A stretch of 51,824 nt of DNA from Candidatus Hodarchaeota archaeon (GCA_016840025.1 JAEOTF010000286.1:1-51824), one strand, 5' to 3'. Counted from the first letter of the stretch, positions 1 through 9,312 are shown. Translations and numbers: made by a program. Notes: a model not told the origin generated them from the sequence alone.

Positions 1-384
1 GTGAGTAACTTTATATCTTACTCCAGGCAGATCACCTATAGCTCCGCCCTTGGCTCCGCCAATTCCTTGTACAATGACTTCATCGTGTTCATCAATGAAA
101 AGGAGACCACCATCGCCCGCAACAAAGGCTGTAACCTGTTTTCCATTCTTTATGAGCTGGACTCGAACACACTTTCTTATGGCTGAATTGGGCTGTTTGG
201 CTTCTACGCCAACTTTCTCTATTACTATGCCACGGGCTTGGGGAGACCCTTCAAGTGGGTCAAACCGCTGCTTCAATCGAAGGGTTCGTCTTTTGTAGTG
301 TTTGTCTTTCCATCTAAATCTTGCACGCTTCATTCGTAATTTTCTAGCGGCGAATTCTCCAGTAGGTGATTTTGCTCCTGTCAT
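1..384 (-). CDS. rps12: Ribosomal protein uS12 (Rps12/S23e type), 3' end cut by window edge
   Basis: Small-subunit ribosomal protein of the decoding centre. The minus-strand frame opens with ATG at 384 ([17 protein letters not shown]) and stays open to base 1, giving 128 codons, so about 15-20 C-terminal residues lie outside the window. The conserved uS12 loop [13 protein letters not shown] is present, followed by the [10 protein letters not shown] and [14 protein letters not shown] segments of archaeal/eukaryotic S23e. Archaeal uS12 usually sits in an rpo-nusA-rps12-rps7 operon. Here the next gene upstream on the same strand is a methylase 550 bases away, so this copy seems to have its own promoter. 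Confidence 0.95.
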   Translation of the reverse strand, partial: MTGAKSPTGEFAARKLRMKRARFRWKDKHYKRRTLRLKQRFDPLEGSPQARGIVIEKVGVEAKQPNSAIRKCVRVQLIKNGKQVTAFVAGDGGLLFIDEHDEVIVQGIGGAKGGAIGDLPGVRYKVTH

Positions 385-935
385 CTTCTAAAACTCATTT
401 ATGTTTTTCTTTATTTTAAGATGGTTCTCTTTTCCTTTTTTTCTTTCTAAGATGTGATAATCACTTATTTCAGATCTTTTATCATGCAGATCAGTATCAA
501 TTACTAGAAACAATCAACCTAGCCGCTACTTTTTTGCCTTATTTTAATTATTTTGGTTTTGTATTGTGAAAGTAAATTACTCCACCACAGAGGACAGATA
601 GAAAAAACCATCATTTTTAATTGAGAACCTTTTCAAATGTCCCTTCAAGGGTTTATTCTAATCCAATTGGGGCAAAGTTGTATAACTAATGTTATCGGCA
701 ACTTTTAGTTATTTAAATGTTCCTTTTTGTCGGTTCTGAGCCTTCATTTGAGGGAAAGAAAGTTCTGGTAAGCTAATAAGAGGCAATATAGTCATTATGC
801 CACCGTATTTCATACTAAGCCTTTCTTTACAGGGGATGCAGAGCTGCCTTCCCTCTAGCTCTCAAGACCCCTTTTCATTATAAACAGGCCTTCTATAACT
901 TTGATCTTTCTAGAACAGGATAAAATTACATGAAT
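385..935. other. Intergenic region, no gene seen
   Basis: This is 551 AT-rich bases between rps12 and the METTL5-like gene, both on the minus strand. Only very short open frames without conserved features were seen, the longest being about 34 codons. It presumably holds the rps12 promoter. Confidence 0.5.
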
Positions 936-1571
936 CTAGCATGAATACCTATAAATACTGACTTTAACCTGATAGCTTTCTTTTTGATGAAAATGATGGA
1001 GTTTTGGAATTTTAAGAAATCTATCACGTAGTTTAGTTGTTTTAATCCGTCTGTCACGCTCTAAATCCTTAAGAAGGGGTGTGAAGGGTGTCTGAATAGA
1101 ATATACTACTGGAGCAAGAACTAAAGCTTTTCTAATAAAACACTGGTCTATGCCCTTCCTTTGTGCTCCAAAGGGTGGATTCATGAAAATTGTATCAAAA
1201 TTGTCATAGAACTTACGAGCTACAAGTGTTTCCACAGGTTGAATTAACCAATCAAGTCTGGTCCAATTTTCATCCTGTGTTGCCGCTTTACCCCTTTTTA
1301 TAGCTTTTTCTGAAATATCAATCAGTAATACGCGAGCTGCTCCAAGCATGGCTGCTCCTAGTCCTATCTTCCCTGTTCCACATCCTAAGTCAATTATTCT
1401 TTTATCTCTAACGTCATTAAATGTAAAACTCGCTAATAATAAGAGTTCTGTAATGAGTTCATCTGGGGTTTGATATTGTTCAAAGGCTATACTGGGGTTT
1501 TCAAATGATGGAAGTTTCTGAAGTTTTGTTAAAAGGGAATTAAATGTGACTAGTGTCTGTTTTTCTGCCAT
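936..1571 (-). CDS. METTL5-like RNA N6-adenine methyltransferase (COG2263 family)
   Basis: A Rossmann-fold SAM-dependent methylase of 211 residues, the normal length for the archaeal/eukaryotic METTL5 family; human METTL5 modifies an adenine in 18S rRNA. SAM motif I is DLGCGTGK at residues 61-68. The catalytic motif NPPFGAQ is at 131-137; NPPF is the signature of N6-adenine methylases and GAQ is typical of this family. An acidic VLLIDIS strand follows motif I. In other archaea this gene is often near csl4, and here csl4 begins about 1 kb away on the other strand. An rRNA target is family-based inference. Confidence 0.88.
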   Translation of the reverse strand: MAEKQTLVTFNSLLTKLQKLPSFENPSIAFEQYQTPDELITELLLLASFTFNDVRDKRIIDLGCGTGKIGLGAAMLGAARVLLIDISEKAIKRGKAATQDENWTRLDWLIQPVETLVARKFYDNFDTIFMNPPFGAQRKGIDQCFIRKALVLAPVVYSIQTPFTPLLKDLERDRRIKTTKLRDRFLKIPKLHHFHQKESYQVKVSIYRYSC

Positions 1572-1982
1572 TATTTCTTCTCTCTTATTATTTAAGAAGT
1601 CTTTATTGTTTTGGATGCCAGTTTGCTACGGACTCGAAAAATAGTAACTTCTTTACTTCAATCTTGAAGACCTTATTCAAGGTTTTCATAAACAGGCAAG
1701 AGAATTTAAAATTTTTAGGAAGAAAATATTCCTTCTCTTCTTCCTCGGAACAATTTTTCTCATTTATATTAATATAACTTCTTCCATCATAAACAATTTT
1801 CTGAGAACTGCTTGAAAGGTTGATATTTTGAGAAATACTTAAGATTAATGACAGGTTATAAGATTCTATCGATATTTACATCGCTATTATTATAAAAACA
1901 CCGGTTTTTATAAGACAATTTCTGAGTTTAAATTCAATATAAGATAACAATTTAATGATTGTTACTTTATGTTGGCGAGTTT
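1572..1982. other. Intergenic region, no gene seen
   Basis: This is a divergent spacer between the METTL5-like gene (minus) and a small plus-strand frame. It is very AT-rich with T and A runs. No RNA gene or conserved frame was recognised. It must contain the promoter of the methylase. Confidence 0.4.
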
Positions 1983-2168
1983 ATGGCTATACAACTATTG
2001 AATTCTATAAAACCATCCCTTCCTCAATATTTATTTTCTAAAGAGGTAGGATTTGTCCTTATTCTATTAGGATTGGGTATTTTCTGCATAAATTCAAGAA
2101 GGGGTAAGTTTATTGCTTCGTTAGGGTTACTAGTATTTCTTTTTTGTAACATATGGCCAACTACTTAG
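1983..2168 (+). CDS. Possible small two-helix membrane protein
   Basis: A 61-residue frame opens at ATG 1983 (MAIQLLNSIKPSLPQYLF). Two hydrophobic stretches, about residues 20-36 and 43-58, are separated by the basic loop NSRRGK, giving a hairpin membrane topology. I do not recognise the family and no clear Shine-Dalgarno precedes it. An upstream ATG at 1959 would add eight residues. It could be a chance frame in AT-rich DNA, but the loop/helix pattern argues mildly for a real gene. Confidence 0.35.
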   Translation: MAIQLLNSIKPSLPQYLFSKEVGFVLILLGLGIFCINSRRGKFIASLGLLVFLFCNIWPTT

Positions 2169-2548
2169 TTTTGGTATAGTTTGATCACTTCATAAGATTC
2201 AGTCTGAGTGATAGTTTTCTGAAACGATCCATTCACAAAACTAACCATCAAGACCAAAAATATAGATAAAACGACATTTCTCAGAAAGATTTCGTAAGTC
2301 GCCTCTTGTCCTTTAACAGAGAAGGCATGAACATTTTAAAAAGACAGCACTCTCATATGACTCCTAGTAATCAAAACATATTTTAGTTGAGCCAAATTTA
2401 CTTCAATGACGCCATTGAACATTTTTAGTAGTGCGAATACTTCCTTTTATAGCTATTCAGCGCCCAAGTCAGGATGAAAGACTTCTAACGATTCAAATGA
2501 AAAAAACTTAAGAACATCTCTTGAATTTAGACAAGTTGTGATTACGTA
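2169..2548. other. Intergenic region, no gene seen
   Basis: This is 380 AT-rich bases upstream of csl4. No structured RNA or reading frame could be supported. It probably carries the promoter of the csl4-rpo11 unit. Confidence 0.4.
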
Positions 2549-3181
2549 ATGAATAGTAAAAATACAAAAATATTGTCTTATGTCATTCCTGGGGATCAAC
2601 TAGGTGTAATTGAGGAATATATCCCCGATAAGAATTGCTATGAAGCAGAAGGAATAATATATGCTGATATAGCAGGAAGTGTACATATCGACGTTGAAAA
2701 TCATCGGATTAGTGTAAAAGGAAGGAGAGAGCCTATAACACCTGCAAAGGGTCAACTAATCATAGGTCAGGCCACAATAACTAGAAAACAGGCCTCAACC
2801 ATTTCTATCTTCCGATTAAATGGAGAAATTATTCCTGTTCCATATACAGGGATTTTACATATATCCAATGTTTCAGATAGATATGTACATAGTATGTTTG
2901 AAGTTATTAGACCAGCTGACTGGGTTCGGGCTGGAATTATTCGAGATGATATCCCTCTAGGGTTAACATTGCTGGGTGACACTTATGGAGTTATTCTTGC
3001 ATACTGCACAATCTGTGGTTCTGAGTTAGATTTTATACGAAGAAACCTTTTAAAATGCCCCGAATGTGAACACATTCAACCTCGAATAACTTCTCGGCTC
3101 TACGGAAGTAATAATATGTTAAAAATAACTAAAGAGGGTAATAAACATAGAAGAAGACCTTCAAGATCACGATCACGTTAA
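2549..3181 (+). CDS. csl4: Exosome RNA-binding subunit Csl4
   Basis: Csl4 forms part of the RNA-binding cap of the archaeal exosome, which degrades and tails RNA from the 3' end. The order of parts matches the family: an N-terminal domain (VIPGDQLGVIEEY, with GIIYADIAGSVHID), a central S1 domain (about residues 60-145, KGQLIIGQATI to GIIRDDIPLGLTL), and a C-terminal zinc ribbon with CTICGSEL and KCPECEHIQPR. The tail is unusual: KHRRRPSRSRSR, an Arg/Ser-rich basic end beyond the zinc ribbon. The stop is 15 bases before rpo11, so the two are probably co-transcribed. Confidence 0.93.
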   Translation: MNSKNTKILSYVIPGDQLGVIEEYIPDKNCYEAEGIIYADIAGSVHIDVENHRISVKGRREPITPAKGQLIIGQATITRKQASTISIFRLNGEIIPVPYTGILHISNVSDRYVHSMFEVIRPADWVRAGIIRDDIPLGLTLLGDTYGVILAYCTICGSELDFIRRNLLKCPECEHIQPRITSRLYGSNNMLKITKEGNKHRRRPSRSRSR

Positions 3182-3196
3182 ATAGAAGGGATAATT

Positions 3197-3466
3197 ATGG
3201 AACTCAAACTTTTAAGAAAGGAACAAGGTTTACTTGAATTTGAAGCCCAAGGAGAAGAGCACACTCTCTTAAATATAATTAGAGAGACCTTAAAAGATCA
3301 GGAAGGTGTTTTATTCGCTGCTTACAGAACAAACCACCCGATTTTATCAAATCCGATCTTCTATCTAAGAACAAAAGAAGAAGAAGATCCTATAAACGCT
3401 ATTCAAAAAGCAACTACTGCAATTAGTGATAAATGTTCAAAATTAATAGATTATCTAAGTAAATAG
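3197..3466 (+). CDS. rpo11: RNA polymerase subunit Rpo11 (RpoL)
   Basis: Rpo11 pairs with Rpo3 to form the alpha-like assembly platform of archaeal RNA polymerase. The 89-residue length is normal. The family core is visible: LEFEAQGEEHTLLNIIRETL, then VLFAAYRTNHPILSNPIFYLRT and a C-terminal helix with KATTAISDKCSKLID. The ATG at 3197 follows the csl4 stop by 15 bases with a GAAGGGATAA purine stretch as ribosome-binding site. The csl4-rpo11 pairing is common in archaea and supports both calls. Confidence 0.93.
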   Translation: MELKLLRKEQGLLEFEAQGEEHTLLNIIRETLKDQEGVLFAAYRTNHPILSNPIFYLRTKEEEDPINAIQKATTAISDKCSKLIDYLSK

Positions 3467-3576
3467 TAACAGTTTTTCCTAGTAATCGAGTTATTACATT
3501 CATCCTAGGGCTCGCTAAAATTAAATAATAACAATACTGGTTTACTACATATGAGGAATATTATTAATCCCCCATT

Positions 3577-3583
3577 AGGAGGT
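3577..3583 (+). promoter_or_regulatory. Strong Shine-Dalgarno (AGGAGGT) too far from the annotated start
   Basis: A consensus AGGAGGT lies 45 bases upstream of the GTG start at 3629. A TTG three bases after it opens a 19-codon frame (MKIVKGKMIIHLQRC...) that ends just inside the RNase III-like gene in another frame. It may be a leader peptide or a missed start context. Confidence 0.4.
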
Positions 3584-3628
3584 AGTTGAAAATAGTAAAA
3601 GGTAAAATGATTATTCATCTACAAAGAT

Positions 3629-4120
3629 GTGAGTATTTTGCATAAATCTGATGAATTAATCTCTCAATTTGATGATAAAGAGTTTATTGAAAGCATTACT
3701 TCTTTAATACCTACTGGATACAATATACAAACTGTTACAACTTCTAAAGGACTTGCTCAACTTGGTGATGCCTTTATCAACTTTTTATACTCGCTTTCTC
3801 GTTCAATAGCACATAAACAGGCTTCAGGGTGCAAAGTTTCAGATGCTATTCTTTCCAATGCCTACAGAGCATCACTTCTCAAAAAAAAAGTGCTATTGAA
3901 AGGTGATCGAGACAAAATTGGTGATGGGGTTGAAGCAATTATCATCTGGGCGTGGATCCAGAATTACTTCACAATGAAAGAGATTTTATATATCATTACC
4001 TCACATCTATCTAGTATTCCATTGGATGAACGAAATATTGAGAAAACAGCTGCTTCAGATGCTTTCAGAAATTTATTGAATGAATTAGTGAGACGACTAG
4101 AAAAAAAAGAAAATTTGTAA
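3629..4120 (+). CDS. RNase III-fold family protein (archaeal)
   Basis: A 163-residue protein matching the archaeal ribonuclease III family members that sit near rpo11/csl4. The RNase III signature is partly retained: LAQLGDAFINFLYSLSRS at about residues 42-59 corresponds to the ERLEFLGDA helix, and DKIGDGVEAIIIWAW at about 96-110 to the second DxxEA helix. The first catalytic Glu of the canonical helix is not present (KGLAQLGD), while the Asp and the later Asp/Glu are. No double-stranded RNA-binding domain follows. The start is GTG at 3629. The role is probably in RNA processing; catalytic activity is uncertain. Confidence 0.7.
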   Translation: MSILHKSDELISQFDDKEFIESITSLIPTGYNIQTVTTSKGLAQLGDAFINFLYSLSRSIAHKQASGCKVSDAILSNAYRASLLKKKVLLKGDRDKIGDGVEAIIIWAWIQNYFTMKEILYIITSHLSSIPLDERNIEKTAASDAFRNLLNELVRRLEKKENL

Positions 4121-4221
4121 AGTATCAGGATTTTTTTTATGATTTAAGGTTAAATTCATTCTTTGCAATTTGTAATGGTAATCTGAGTCTAAAATCTTAA
4201 AAATTTAAAGCAATTAAATAT

Positions 4222-6201
4222 TTATTTGAAACTTACCGCCATCCTCTCATGTGATTTTTTCACAAGGGGATGCTGACGAGCTTGTTCCCATGTTCTCTCA
4301 GTAACTTTGGGGAGTATAACGTCATATACTTTTAAGAGAAATGGATTCCAATATGGAAGATGAATTATTGCTACCTGTTCTGGTAAAAACATAGACCCTT
4401 TTGATAAGTTAAGTTCTTTGGGGACTTCGTAGTAGATATTCAATGCAGTATTATCACTGATTGCTTCCTCTACTTTTGGAGTGGTTCCTGAAAAAATCAG
4501 CCGTGCACCATAACCTCGAAGTGTTGACGCTCCATAACCAAATATTGATGTAGGATCGCCTTTTCTCCTTTCAGGCGCGATCAATTGTGTTTCTTCAAAT
4601 ACAAAGACTGTGCCTATCTCATTTGGATCTGAGATCGGTCCCTTAAGATTCATCATTGCATTAGAAATAAGATAAAAGAGAATCTCAGTTACAAATTTGT
4701 AACCTTCCCCACCTTTTTTAAAAAGAGCACTGAGGTCAAAGATAATACTAGTTTTAAGTAGTTCTTCAATGTCGATTGTATTATTTTTGAACTGTAAAAC
4801 TATCCCACCTACACCCCTTGTTAATCTTTTAATTCGACTAGCTACTGCTTGTCCACTTTTCTCAATATAAGCTCCCTTTATGCCCAGATCATTGGCACGA
4901 TTGGTAAGAAGGTCTATGAAAAAATGAAAATCCCCCTTCTGTCCAATAGTCTTCTTTATAGCACTTTCTAAAAGTTCTTCCATTTGTCCAGATGTCTCCT
5001 CTCCCCCTGATTTTATTAAAGCTCTGAAAGTTTCAAAAAGAAAGACAAAATGGTCTCGTATGTGTACAAATTTCGGAACTTCAAACGGGTTTAATCCAAA
5101 TCCAAAATCAGACGATCCAGGTTTTAAGTATGCGAGATCACTAGGATCATGTAATTCCAAGAGTGGATAATAATCACCCTTTAAATCAAAAACACACACT
5201 GTAGAACCTGTTTTAAGAAGACTTTCAATTAATTTTATAGATAAACGGGTTTTTCCTGATCCAGTTCTCCCCCATATCCCCACATGTTGAAATAAGTCTT
5301 TTTTTGTCAAAGAAAACGGTTTTTTATATTGAATCCCATTAACGATAGGAAATCCAATAGGAAACTGTATAGTAGTTATATCACGTACAGGGGGAACACT
5401 AAATCCTTCAAAACTCGAGGTTGCATTTAAACCACAGTGAATGTTTTTGGGAAGTTGAAGATAGGATGAAAGATCCAATGAAGAGAGCATTGATGGTCTA
5501 ATATGTTTTCTTTGTTTTAATGAAAGTAAAGGAGATCGTATCAATCCCCAGAAACGAGGCCATGCCTTTGTTTTAAGATTAAATGAGTTGGCAAAAGCCT
5601 TGATATCCCAAAGGAATTTTTTTAGATCTACTTCATATGGATTGAGAGCGATAACTTTTGCAGAGACTTGAAACTCTGATATTCTCAAGTGATTTCTTTC
5701 TTCTCCTTTGAATCTCTTAGAATGTGTCTTAACTCTTTTAGGATTTTGATAACGGAAGGTAATCTGTAGATTTGAGTATTCTATCTCATTAGACATAATG
5801 ATATCAATGTATTCATCGAGAAGATTTCTATCCTCACCCCCAGAAGGAATTCCCTTAAATGAAATCACGACATTTCTATATTTTCTTGGAATGAATTTTC
5901 CCAAGTTTTCACATTCGTTAATAATGAAAGGAAGGTTAGAATCCGTTATTTCCTCTATGGAAGAATCATGTAGTCCAAGTGATCTCAAAAACTGTCGAAT
6001 TCGTGCAATTCCTTCAATTGAACGTTTTTCACGAAAGAAACGTTTGTTTTTATTTGGAATAAAGAAAATGGAAACAATCTCTCCAATTTTTTCAACTTCA
6101 AAGGTGATATCTGAGCGAAACCCATTAAATACCTTTAAAGCGTCAACAAGCTGCCGTTTGTCCATCTTTGGAACTTCTAACAGCTTTATCACATTATACA
6201 T
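4222..6201 (-). CDS. HerA/VirB4-like P-loop ATPase (DUF87 type)
   Basis: A 659-residue ATPase of the HerA-FtsK-VirB4 class, which are hexameric DNA or protein pumps. The N-terminal 280 residues are a separate alpha/beta domain of unknown fold. Walker A is GRTGSGKT at 311-318, followed by the HerA-typical VFDLKGDY at 337-344. Walker B is FVFEE at 533-537 in the sequence VFVFEETQLIAPERR, and the distal region has ARLIFSGTTP near 566-575, resembling the HerA sensor region. No nurA, mre11 or rad50 is adjacent, so this is not the standard HerA repair operon. Its neighbour 79 bases upstream on the same strand is a membrane-anchored protein. An internal ATG at 6168 (MDKRQLVDAL) is an alternative start. 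Confidence 0.75.
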   Translation of the reverse strand: MYNVIKLLEVPKMDKRQLVDALKVFNGFRSDITFEVEKIGEIVSIFFIPNKNKRFFREKRSIEGIARIRQFLRSLGLHDSSIEEITDSNLPFIINECENLGKFIPRKYRNVVISFKGIPSGGEDRNLLDEYIDIIMSNEIEYSNLQITFRYQNPKRVKTHSKRFKGEERNHLRISEFQVSAKVIALNPYEVDLKKFLWDIKAFANSFNLKTKAWPRFWGLIRSPLLSLKQRKHIRPSMLSSLDLSSYLQLPKNIHCGLNATSSFEGFSVPPVRDITTIQFPIGFPIVNGIQYKKPFSLTKKDLFQHVGIWGRTGSGKTRLSIKLIESLLKTGSTVCVFDLKGDYYPLLELHDPSDLAYLKPGSSDFGFGLNPFEVPKFVHIRDHFVFLFETFRALIKSGGEETSGQMEELLESAIKKTIGQKGDFHFFIDLLTNRANDLGIKGAYIEKSGQAVASRIKRLTRGVGGIVLQFKNNTIDIEELLKTSIIFDLSALFKKGGEGYKFVTEILFYLISNAMMNLKGPISDPNEIGTVFVFEETQLIAPERRKGDPTSIFGYGASTLRGYGARLIFSGTTPKVEEAISDNTALNIYYEVPKELNLSKGSMFLPEQVAIIHLPYWNPFLLKVYDVILPKVTERTWEQARQHPLVKKSHERMAVSFK

Positions 6202-6280
6202 GAATACTGTTCAACTCCATGGACAAAGAGGGTTATAATATAATAGTTACCAATATTGATTGAAATAATTATACACAGGG

Positions 6281-8152
6281 TTAGTTAGAAGCTAATGAAC
6301 AAGTAGAATGGAATCTAAGATTCCTTATCAAAACAGATGTTCGGGATTGGTCATTAGACTCAGATAAATCTTTGCTCCATCTTTTTAGAGTAGCTATAAT
6401 CTTTGGTTTATCAGTGGGGGTTATGTCAACTATCCCTTCACTTAAAAAATGTCTCAGAATGCAGAGTTTTAACCCTTGTTCAATCGGTTCAGTGCTGAGA
6501 GTTTCGATTAAACTGTCAGTTGGGATTGAACTGGCTTCTCCTAAAAGATTGTTTTTTTCTTGGGGGAATAACTCATCTTTCCAAAAAGTCCTCCATGCTA
6601 TTTCGACTTCTTCTTTTATCATTTTACAAGTGTCAGATTCTTTTTGATAAGAACATTGACCACAAACCGTATTTTCAATAGTTGGGATTGAATTATTATC
6701 ATCATAGCTCTCAATATTTTCTTTGTAGAGAATTTTCACTTTATTCTCAATTTCAGAGTAGTTTATGCCCTTAATGGAGTGAGGTAGACTAAAAAATCTT
6801 TGGGAAAGGCACCCATTAACGATACAACGAATCCCTGTTGGAGAAATTTTGGGGTTATCTCTTTGGATTGTCCTCAATAAATAATCAAATCCAAAACGAG
6901 CATTTCGTACCAATTCATCTTTTACTTTCACGTTAGAGAGATATGTAAACATATTCTTGAGATGCTCAGTACAAATCTGATCGTTTAGGGTAGATAAAAA
7001 ACTGGAAGCGTCACAAGATTTGCATAGAATACCCTGATTTTTGAAGTTAATTTTTAATCTTTTTAATTCATTTTTTTGGGATTTTTTTCCAAAATCCGAT
7101 AATTTATGGCTAGTAGAAGCATTAGATGGTCTTTTTTTGGGTTTTATAGGATTTTTTTGCTTATTATTATTCTGTGAACTGTTTTGGGATTTTAGATTCA
7201 TTATTAGTCTTTTTGGGTTTTCAGTAGCAACTTTTTCTTCTACGAGCCTTTTTCTATCTGAAGTTTTTACTTTTTCTGGGGATGAGATTTTTAAGGAACT
7301 TTGAGGAGTATAAAGATATTTATTTACTAATCTCTCAATTCTATGAATCCCTTCCTCTATTGAATGTACCCCTAGGCCATAAGGGGGAATTCGAAATCTC
7401 ATAGCGGTGATTTTTGTACTTTCTGGATTTTTAAATTCTAATGAATCTATAAATGAAAGAAATTTTGGAATTATAGAGATAGAAGATTCTTTAGAATCCT
7501 TTTTGATTCCCACTTGAGTTATACTTCCTCTAAATACCTCCTCTGTATGATCAGAGGATTGTTGCATGTTTTTCTTACTAAAAAAATACATAGACCTAAT
7601 ATCAAGTGTTGGGCTTAGTTCATCTAGATTATTCTCTTGTGATTGAGAAATAACACCAAAGATAGATCTTCCATCATCTAACAGTGTTAGCTTATTTTTT
7701 AGTGTTATTGAGGTTAATCCCTGATAATAATTCCTTAATTCTCTATCTTTCAGGATTTTAATATCACCAGAGAGTTTTTCAAACCAGAACGACGCCTTAG
7801 TAATTCTCTGCTTATATATTTCCTTATCTGTGAATATTGTTAAAAACAACTCAATCTCGGATTGATGCTTACGAATCTCAAGAGTACATGGAGATAACCG
7901 CCATATCTTGCTTAAAATCATCCTATCAAGAATCTGAGGCTTTGAATAGAACGTTACCGCAATCCATTCTCTACCATCATCTCTTTTAAAGATAACTTCT
8001 TTATCAGTAAAACGATCAAATTGAAGATAGGCACCTGTACTTGTAAATAGTCTTATAAAACTTTTAAAGGCTTTAATTAGACCATAGCTCAGTAATACCC
8101 CTAATATTACTGAAACAAGACGTAAATTGCTACTGTACAGTAACCAATCCAA
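6281..8152 (-). CDS. Membrane-anchored Cys-rich protein, partner candidate of the HerA-like ATPase
   Basis: A 623-residue protein I do not recognise. It has one N-terminal membrane segment (about residues 10-32, LRLVSVILGVLLSYGLIKAF) and then a mixed alpha/beta domain to about 270. A Lys/Asn/Ser-rich linker (about 295-370) contains repeated KRL-x-x-N-x-K motifs. The C-terminal domain has possible metal-binding cysteines: CKSCDASSF, VNGCLSQRF and CGQCSYQKESDTC. Start is TTG at 8152. The spacing and strand suggest an operon with the ATPase, as would be expected of a membrane anchor or assembly factor for a pump; that link is inference. Confidence 0.6.
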   Translation of the reverse strand: MDWLLYSSNLRLVSVILGVLLSYGLIKAFKSFIRLFTSTGAYLQFDRFTDKEVIFKRDDGREWIAVTFYSKPQILDRMILSKIWRLSPCTLEIRKHQSEIELFLTIFTDKEIYKQRITKASFWFEKLSGDIKILKDRELRNYYQGLTSITLKNKLTLLDDGRSIFGVISQSQENNLDELSPTLDIRSMYFFSKKNMQQSSDHTEEVFRGSITQVGIKKDSKESSISIIPKFLSFIDSLEFKNPESTKITAMRFRIPPYGLGVHSIEEGIHRIERLVNKYLYTPQSSLKISSPEKVKTSDRKRLVEEKVATENPKRLIMNLKSQNSSQNNNKQKNPIKPKKRPSNASTSHKLSDFGKKSQKNELKRLKINFKNQGILCKSCDASSFLSTLNDQICTEHLKNMFTYLSNVKVKDELVRNARFGFDYLLRTIQRDNPKISPTGIRCIVNGCLSQRFFSLPHSIKGINYSEIENKVKILYKENIESYDDNNSIPTIENTVCGQCSYQKESDTCKMIKEEVEIAWRTFWKDELFPQEKNNLLGEASSIPTDSLIETLSTEPIEQGLKLCILRHFLSEGIVDITPTDKPKIIATLKRWSKDLSESNDQSRTSVLIRNLRFHSTCSLASN

Positions 8153-8504
8153 TTTCTAACACTCATTTTTTTGTACGAAATAGCAAATAAAAACACCAAG
8201 AATCTTATTTACGGAAAAATATGAATTATAAGACCAATAGTATTTTAGGATATGAATTTGGGTTATTTTTTACTTGGAAATGAATGTTAATACAAAAAAT
8301 AGATGCAAAAGCTTTGAAACTCCGTCTAACCAAAGTGGAAATTAGAAATGAATGAAGTGAATTAACTGGGTTGAATATACCGTTCTATATGATATTGATT
8401 TCTTCCTTCCCCCGAAGAATGAGGGATATCAAATGAACTATATAAGGAAACTGCTTTTAATTAGAAATAGAGGATTAAGTTTTCATAATTATTGAAGTCG
8501 AATC
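8153..8504. other. Intergenic region, no gene seen
   Basis: This is 352 AT-rich bases between atpD (minus) and the membrane protein gene (minus). No conserved frame or RNA was recognised. It should hold the promoter of the downstream membrane protein/ATPase pair. Confidence 0.4.
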
Positions 8505-9164
8505 TCATGCTGTTGCTTGTGCTTCGAGGCGCTTTTTAATTTTTTTCAGGCGAGTAAATTCTTCTCTTTCTCGCTCTGCTAAGATGAGTTGTATTTGTGC
8601 TAACGAATTTTTGACACGAGGGATCACAATAAAATTTAGGGCGTTTACACGTCTTCTAGTATTTGAAATTTCCTTTGCAAGTCTAGAGATAGTGGCTTGG
8701 ATTTCTGCGAGTTTAATCAACATTATCATTGCAGTTCTGAGTACCTCAACTGCTTCATCCAATTTAACCGAGGTTCCATGAAGTGAATATGCAAGTATCC
8801 CTTCTAAATCCTTATTAATTTGGATAACTGGTACAGATACTCCCATTAAGTTTTTTGTAGCAGTAGTTACAGAAATTGTTCTTGGAATCCCTAGAGAAAG
8901 ATCCCTAACCTCTGCTGACCCCATTATCATTTTTGTTTCCGAATAGGCAATTTTTGCATGCTCAACCGATTCTATAGTGTTAGTTCTAACATTACGATAA
9001 GTTGAAAGGGCCGAAAAGAGTTCATTCGTAAGTGCTTCGAGTTTCTCTTGAAGTAAGGCATGACCCTTTTCTGCAAGTGTGAGTCGTTCTTTAAGGGCAA
9101 GGAGTTCCATTCTAGTGGCTTTTACGCCTTCTGTCGATGTTTCTTTACTCATTGGGATTTCCAC
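8505..9164 (-). CDS. atpD: A-type ATP synthase subunit D
   Basis: Subunit D is the coiled-coil central rotor shaft of the A1 motor. The family start TRMELLALKERLTLAEKGHALLQEKLEAL lies at residues 17-45. A long second helix, RRVNALNFIVIPRVKNSL, in the last quarter is the classic C-terminal rotor motif. The protein has 219 residues, normal for the family. The better start is probably Met5 (MSKETSTEG, 9152). The 5' end is only 13 bases from the tRNA-Leu(CAA) 3' end on the same strand, so the tRNA and atpD appear to share a transcript. Confidence 0.93.
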   Translation of the reverse strand: MEIPMSKETSTEGVKATRMELLALKERLTLAEKGHALLQEKLEALTNELFSALSTYRNVRTNTIESVEHAKIAYSETKMIMGSAEVRDLSLGIPRTISVTTATKNLMGVSVPVIQINKDLEGILAYSLHGTSVKLDEAVEVLRTAMIMLIKLAEIQATISRLAKEISNTRRRVNALNFIVIPRVKNSLAQIQLILAEREREEFTRLKKIKKRLEAQATA

Positions 9165-9177
9165 AGTTTTTATGTGA

Positions 9178-9312
9178 TGCGGGGGAAGGGATTTGAACCC
9201 TTGAAGGCCTGCGCCAACAGATTTCTCGGATTCGAGTTCTCTTGAGTGTGGACACTTCCAACAGGGGAGATTTGGAAGACTGTCCCCTTTGACCTAGCTC
9301 GGGTACCCCCGC
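9178..9312 (-). tRNA. tRNA-Leu(CAA) with two introns
   Basis: Class II tRNA. The acceptor GCGGGGG pairs with CCCCCGC, followed by discriminator A; the D-arm contains GAGCTAGGTCAAAGG and the T-arm AAGGG-TTCAAAT-CCCTT. The anticodon stem ACAGA/TCTGT closes the loop CTCAAGA, with anticodon CAA at 9242-9244. To form this stem two inserts must be removed: 32 nt inside the 5' strand of the anticodon stem (position 30/31, with internal helix CTTCCAA/TTGGAAG), and 18 nt at the usual 37/38 region. Removal leaves 85 nt, a normal tRNA-Leu length, with a short variable hairpin GGC-GCAG-GCC. CCA is not encoded. Confidence 0.9.
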
